A DNA stretch of 7,169 nucleotides from Limnochordia bacterium (lineage in GTDB: Bacteria > Bacillota > Limnochordia > Darwinibacteriales > SLO01), in NCBI GenBank assembly GCA_007132635.1, contig SLOG01000173.1:1-7169 (forward strand). The letters run 5' to 3'. Position numbers and translations under genes: made by a program. The notes under the pieces are model-generated. The model saw nothing but the letters and a program-made list of their open reading frames with translations. It was not told where the DNA came from and ran no database searches. Shown piece by piece: positions 6,406-7,169 of this stretch (the first letter of the stretch is position 1; every line of letters begins with the position of its first letter).

Positions 6406-6822
6406 GTGAGAGTTATGGGGTTGGATGTCGGGGAGAAGACTATCGGCGTGGCAGTGAGCGATCCCATGGGGTGGACCGCCCAAGGGGTGAAGGTGATACG
6501 TCGTGTTGGCAAGAAAAAGGATTGGAGTGAGCTGAAAAGGCTCATTGATGAATATGAGGTAGAGACACTAGTTATTGGGATTCCTCGCCGTACGGACGGC
6601 TCGTATGGTCCGGAGGCCGATGCCGTGCGTCGCTTTGGTGACCGGACGGCAGCGCATTTTCGCATTCCTGTTGAGTATTGGGACGAACGCTTTTCCACGG
6701 TCGCTGCTGAGAGAGTTCTTTTAGAGGGGGATGTCAGCCGGAAGAAACGTCGTCCAGTAATCGATAAAGTAGCGGCCAGCATTATCCTGCAATCCTATCT
6801 TGACCGTCACTCGAAGCAGTGA
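6406..6822 (+). CDS. ruvX: RuvX / YqgF family RNase H-fold nuclease (putative pre-16S rRNA or Holliday junction nuclease)
   Basis: A 138-residue cytoplasmic protein of normal family length. The YqgF signature is complete: MRVMGLDVGEKTIGVAVSD with metal-binding Asp7, VIGIPRRTDGSYGPEA (56-71), DERFSTVAAERVLLEG (93-108), and a C-terminal DKVAASIILQSYLD (120-133) with the last acidic residue Asp120. In E. coli, YqgF is tied to maturation of the 16S rRNA 5' end, while other homologues cleave Holliday junctions; the sequence does not decide between them. The GTG start is set by AAAGGA at 6393-6398 (seven-base spacing) and by the conserved N-terminus. The DUF1292 gene starts 50 bp later with no terminator between. 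This order is standard downstream of alaS and ireB in Firmicutes. Confidence 0.95.
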   Translation: MRVMGLDVGEKTIGVAVSDPMGWTAQGVKVIRRVGKKKDWSELKRLIDEYEVETLVIGIPRRTDGSYGPEADAVRRFGDRTAAHFRIPVEYWDERFSTVAAERVLLEGDVSRKKRRPVIDKVAASIILQSYLDRHSKQ

Positions 6823-6855
6823 AATGCGATATGGACAGTGGGAAATCTATCACGC

Positions 6856-6863
6856 AAAGGGGA
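6856..6863 (+). promoter_or_regulatory. Shine-Dalgarno site that sets the DUF1292 start at GTG 6873
   Basis: AAAGGGGA ends nine bases before GTG 6873. In-frame alternatives at GTG 6819 (overlapping the ruvX stop) and ATG 6831 lack a comparable purine site and would add an 18- or 14-residue N-terminal extension unlike the acidic core. Confidence 0.55.
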
Positions 6864-6872
6864 TCGTCAGCA

Positions 6873-7124
6873 GTGTCAGACAATCATGATCGATTAACGT
6901 TAGTGGATGAGGAAGGACAGGAACACGCTTTTTCTGTGCTGGATGTTGTGGAGATCGAAGAGAACCGTTATGCAGTACTGCTCCCGGACTCTGACCCAGA
7001 GGCTGGGGCTGTTATCTTACGGATTGAAACCGATGAAAATGACGATGAGCTTCTTGTCGATATTGATGACGATGAGGAGTTCGAGCGAATCATTGAGTTC
7101 TTAGAAACGGATGGCGAGGAATAG
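6873..7124 (+). CDS. DUF1292 family small acidic protein (YrzB-like)
   Basis: An 83-residue protein whose biochemical function is unknown. It has the DUF1292 pattern: an N-terminal strand region DRLTLVDEEGQEHAFSVLD (6-24), a middle NRYAVLLPDSDPEAGAVILR (31-50) that in the family reads as 'cell maintains a value-like beta core', and a C-terminal EFERIIEFLE helix (69-78). About 31 of 83 residues are Asp or Glu, against four Arg and no Lys, so the net charge is near -27. Two dense acidic patches lie at 52-59 and 63-69. It has no signal peptide or membrane segment and is presumably cytoplasmic. It follows ruvX, as yrzB follows yrrK in Bacillus subtilis, and is probably cotranscribed with it. The start at GTG 6873 rests on the upstream purine site; ATG 6831 would give 97 residues and cannot be excluded. 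Confidence 0.82.
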   Translation: MSDNHDRLTLVDEEGQEHAFSVLDVVEIEENRYAVLLPDSDPEAGAVILRIETDENDDELLVDIDDDEEFERIIEFLETDGEE

Positions 7125-7159
7125 TCTGCGAAATTCTCTGCAGCGGTACGAGGTGTGGT

Positions 7160-7169
7160 ATGGCGGACA
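7160..7169 (+). CDS. Possible start of the next gene, cut by the window end
   Basis: ATG GCG GAC begins at 7160, after a purine-rich GAGGTG at 7150-7155 (four-base spacing). No terminator is evident in the 35 bases after the DUF1292 stop, so it may belong to the same operon. Only three codons are visible and the product cannot be identified. In other Firmicutes the gene here is often mltG or a fur-type regulator, but nothing in these bases chooses between them. GTG 7153 is an alternative start. Confidence 0.35.

Noticed and set aside
7126..7142. CTGC...GCAG inverted repeat after the DUF1292 gene as a terminator
   Set aside because: Only four pairs around a long loop and no T-run; it does not qualify.

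Overview
The window reads as an ordinary chromosomal segment of a Gram-positive, probably anaerobic bacterium of the Clostridia or a related deep-branching Bacillota lineage. The main reason is the block alaS - ireB - ruvX - DUF1292 gene, a conserved Firmicutes neighbourhood. Supporting signs are strong purine-rich Shine-Dalgarno sites, frequent GTG starts, a nifS-nifU pair of the clostridial type, and an oxidoreductase carrying two [4Fe-4S] motifs. Base composition looks moderately GC-rich by eye. I cannot name a genus.

Layout, all on the + strand. (1) 1-1403: the 3' three quarters of a group I cysteine desulfurase (nifS), a U-type Fe-S scaffold gene (nifU) 49 bp downstream, then a good intrinsic terminator. 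(2) 1448-2230: an extended -10 promoter and a secreted M48 zinc metalloprotease. (3) 2254-5328: a near-consensus sigma-A promoter, full-length alaS with a short leader and no T-box, and ireB. A 14-bp perfect hairpin follows the ireB stop. (4) 5401-7124: an aldo/keto reductase fused to a two-cluster ferredoxin domain, then ruvX and a small, very acidic DUF1292 protein. The last bases probably hold the start of the next gene.

Functionally, NifS and NifU would make Fe-S clusters, and the ferredoxin-type reductase downstream is one plausible client. AlaRS charges tRNA-Ala and proofreads it. IreB is the small substrate of the PASTA-type Ser/Thr kinase IreK in enterococci. RuvX is a YqgF-fold RNase H-like nuclease implicated in Holliday junction or pre-16S rRNA processing.

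I found no mobile element, CRISPR array, tRNA or rRNA gene, and nothing that looks like an undescribed system. The points worth a second look are modest: the reductase gene sitting between ireB and ruvX, the strong hairpin with a poor U-tract before it, the alternative hairpins at the alaS ribosome binding site, and the M48 protease between the Fe-S genes and alaS. No stretch longer than about 140 bp lacks a gene.
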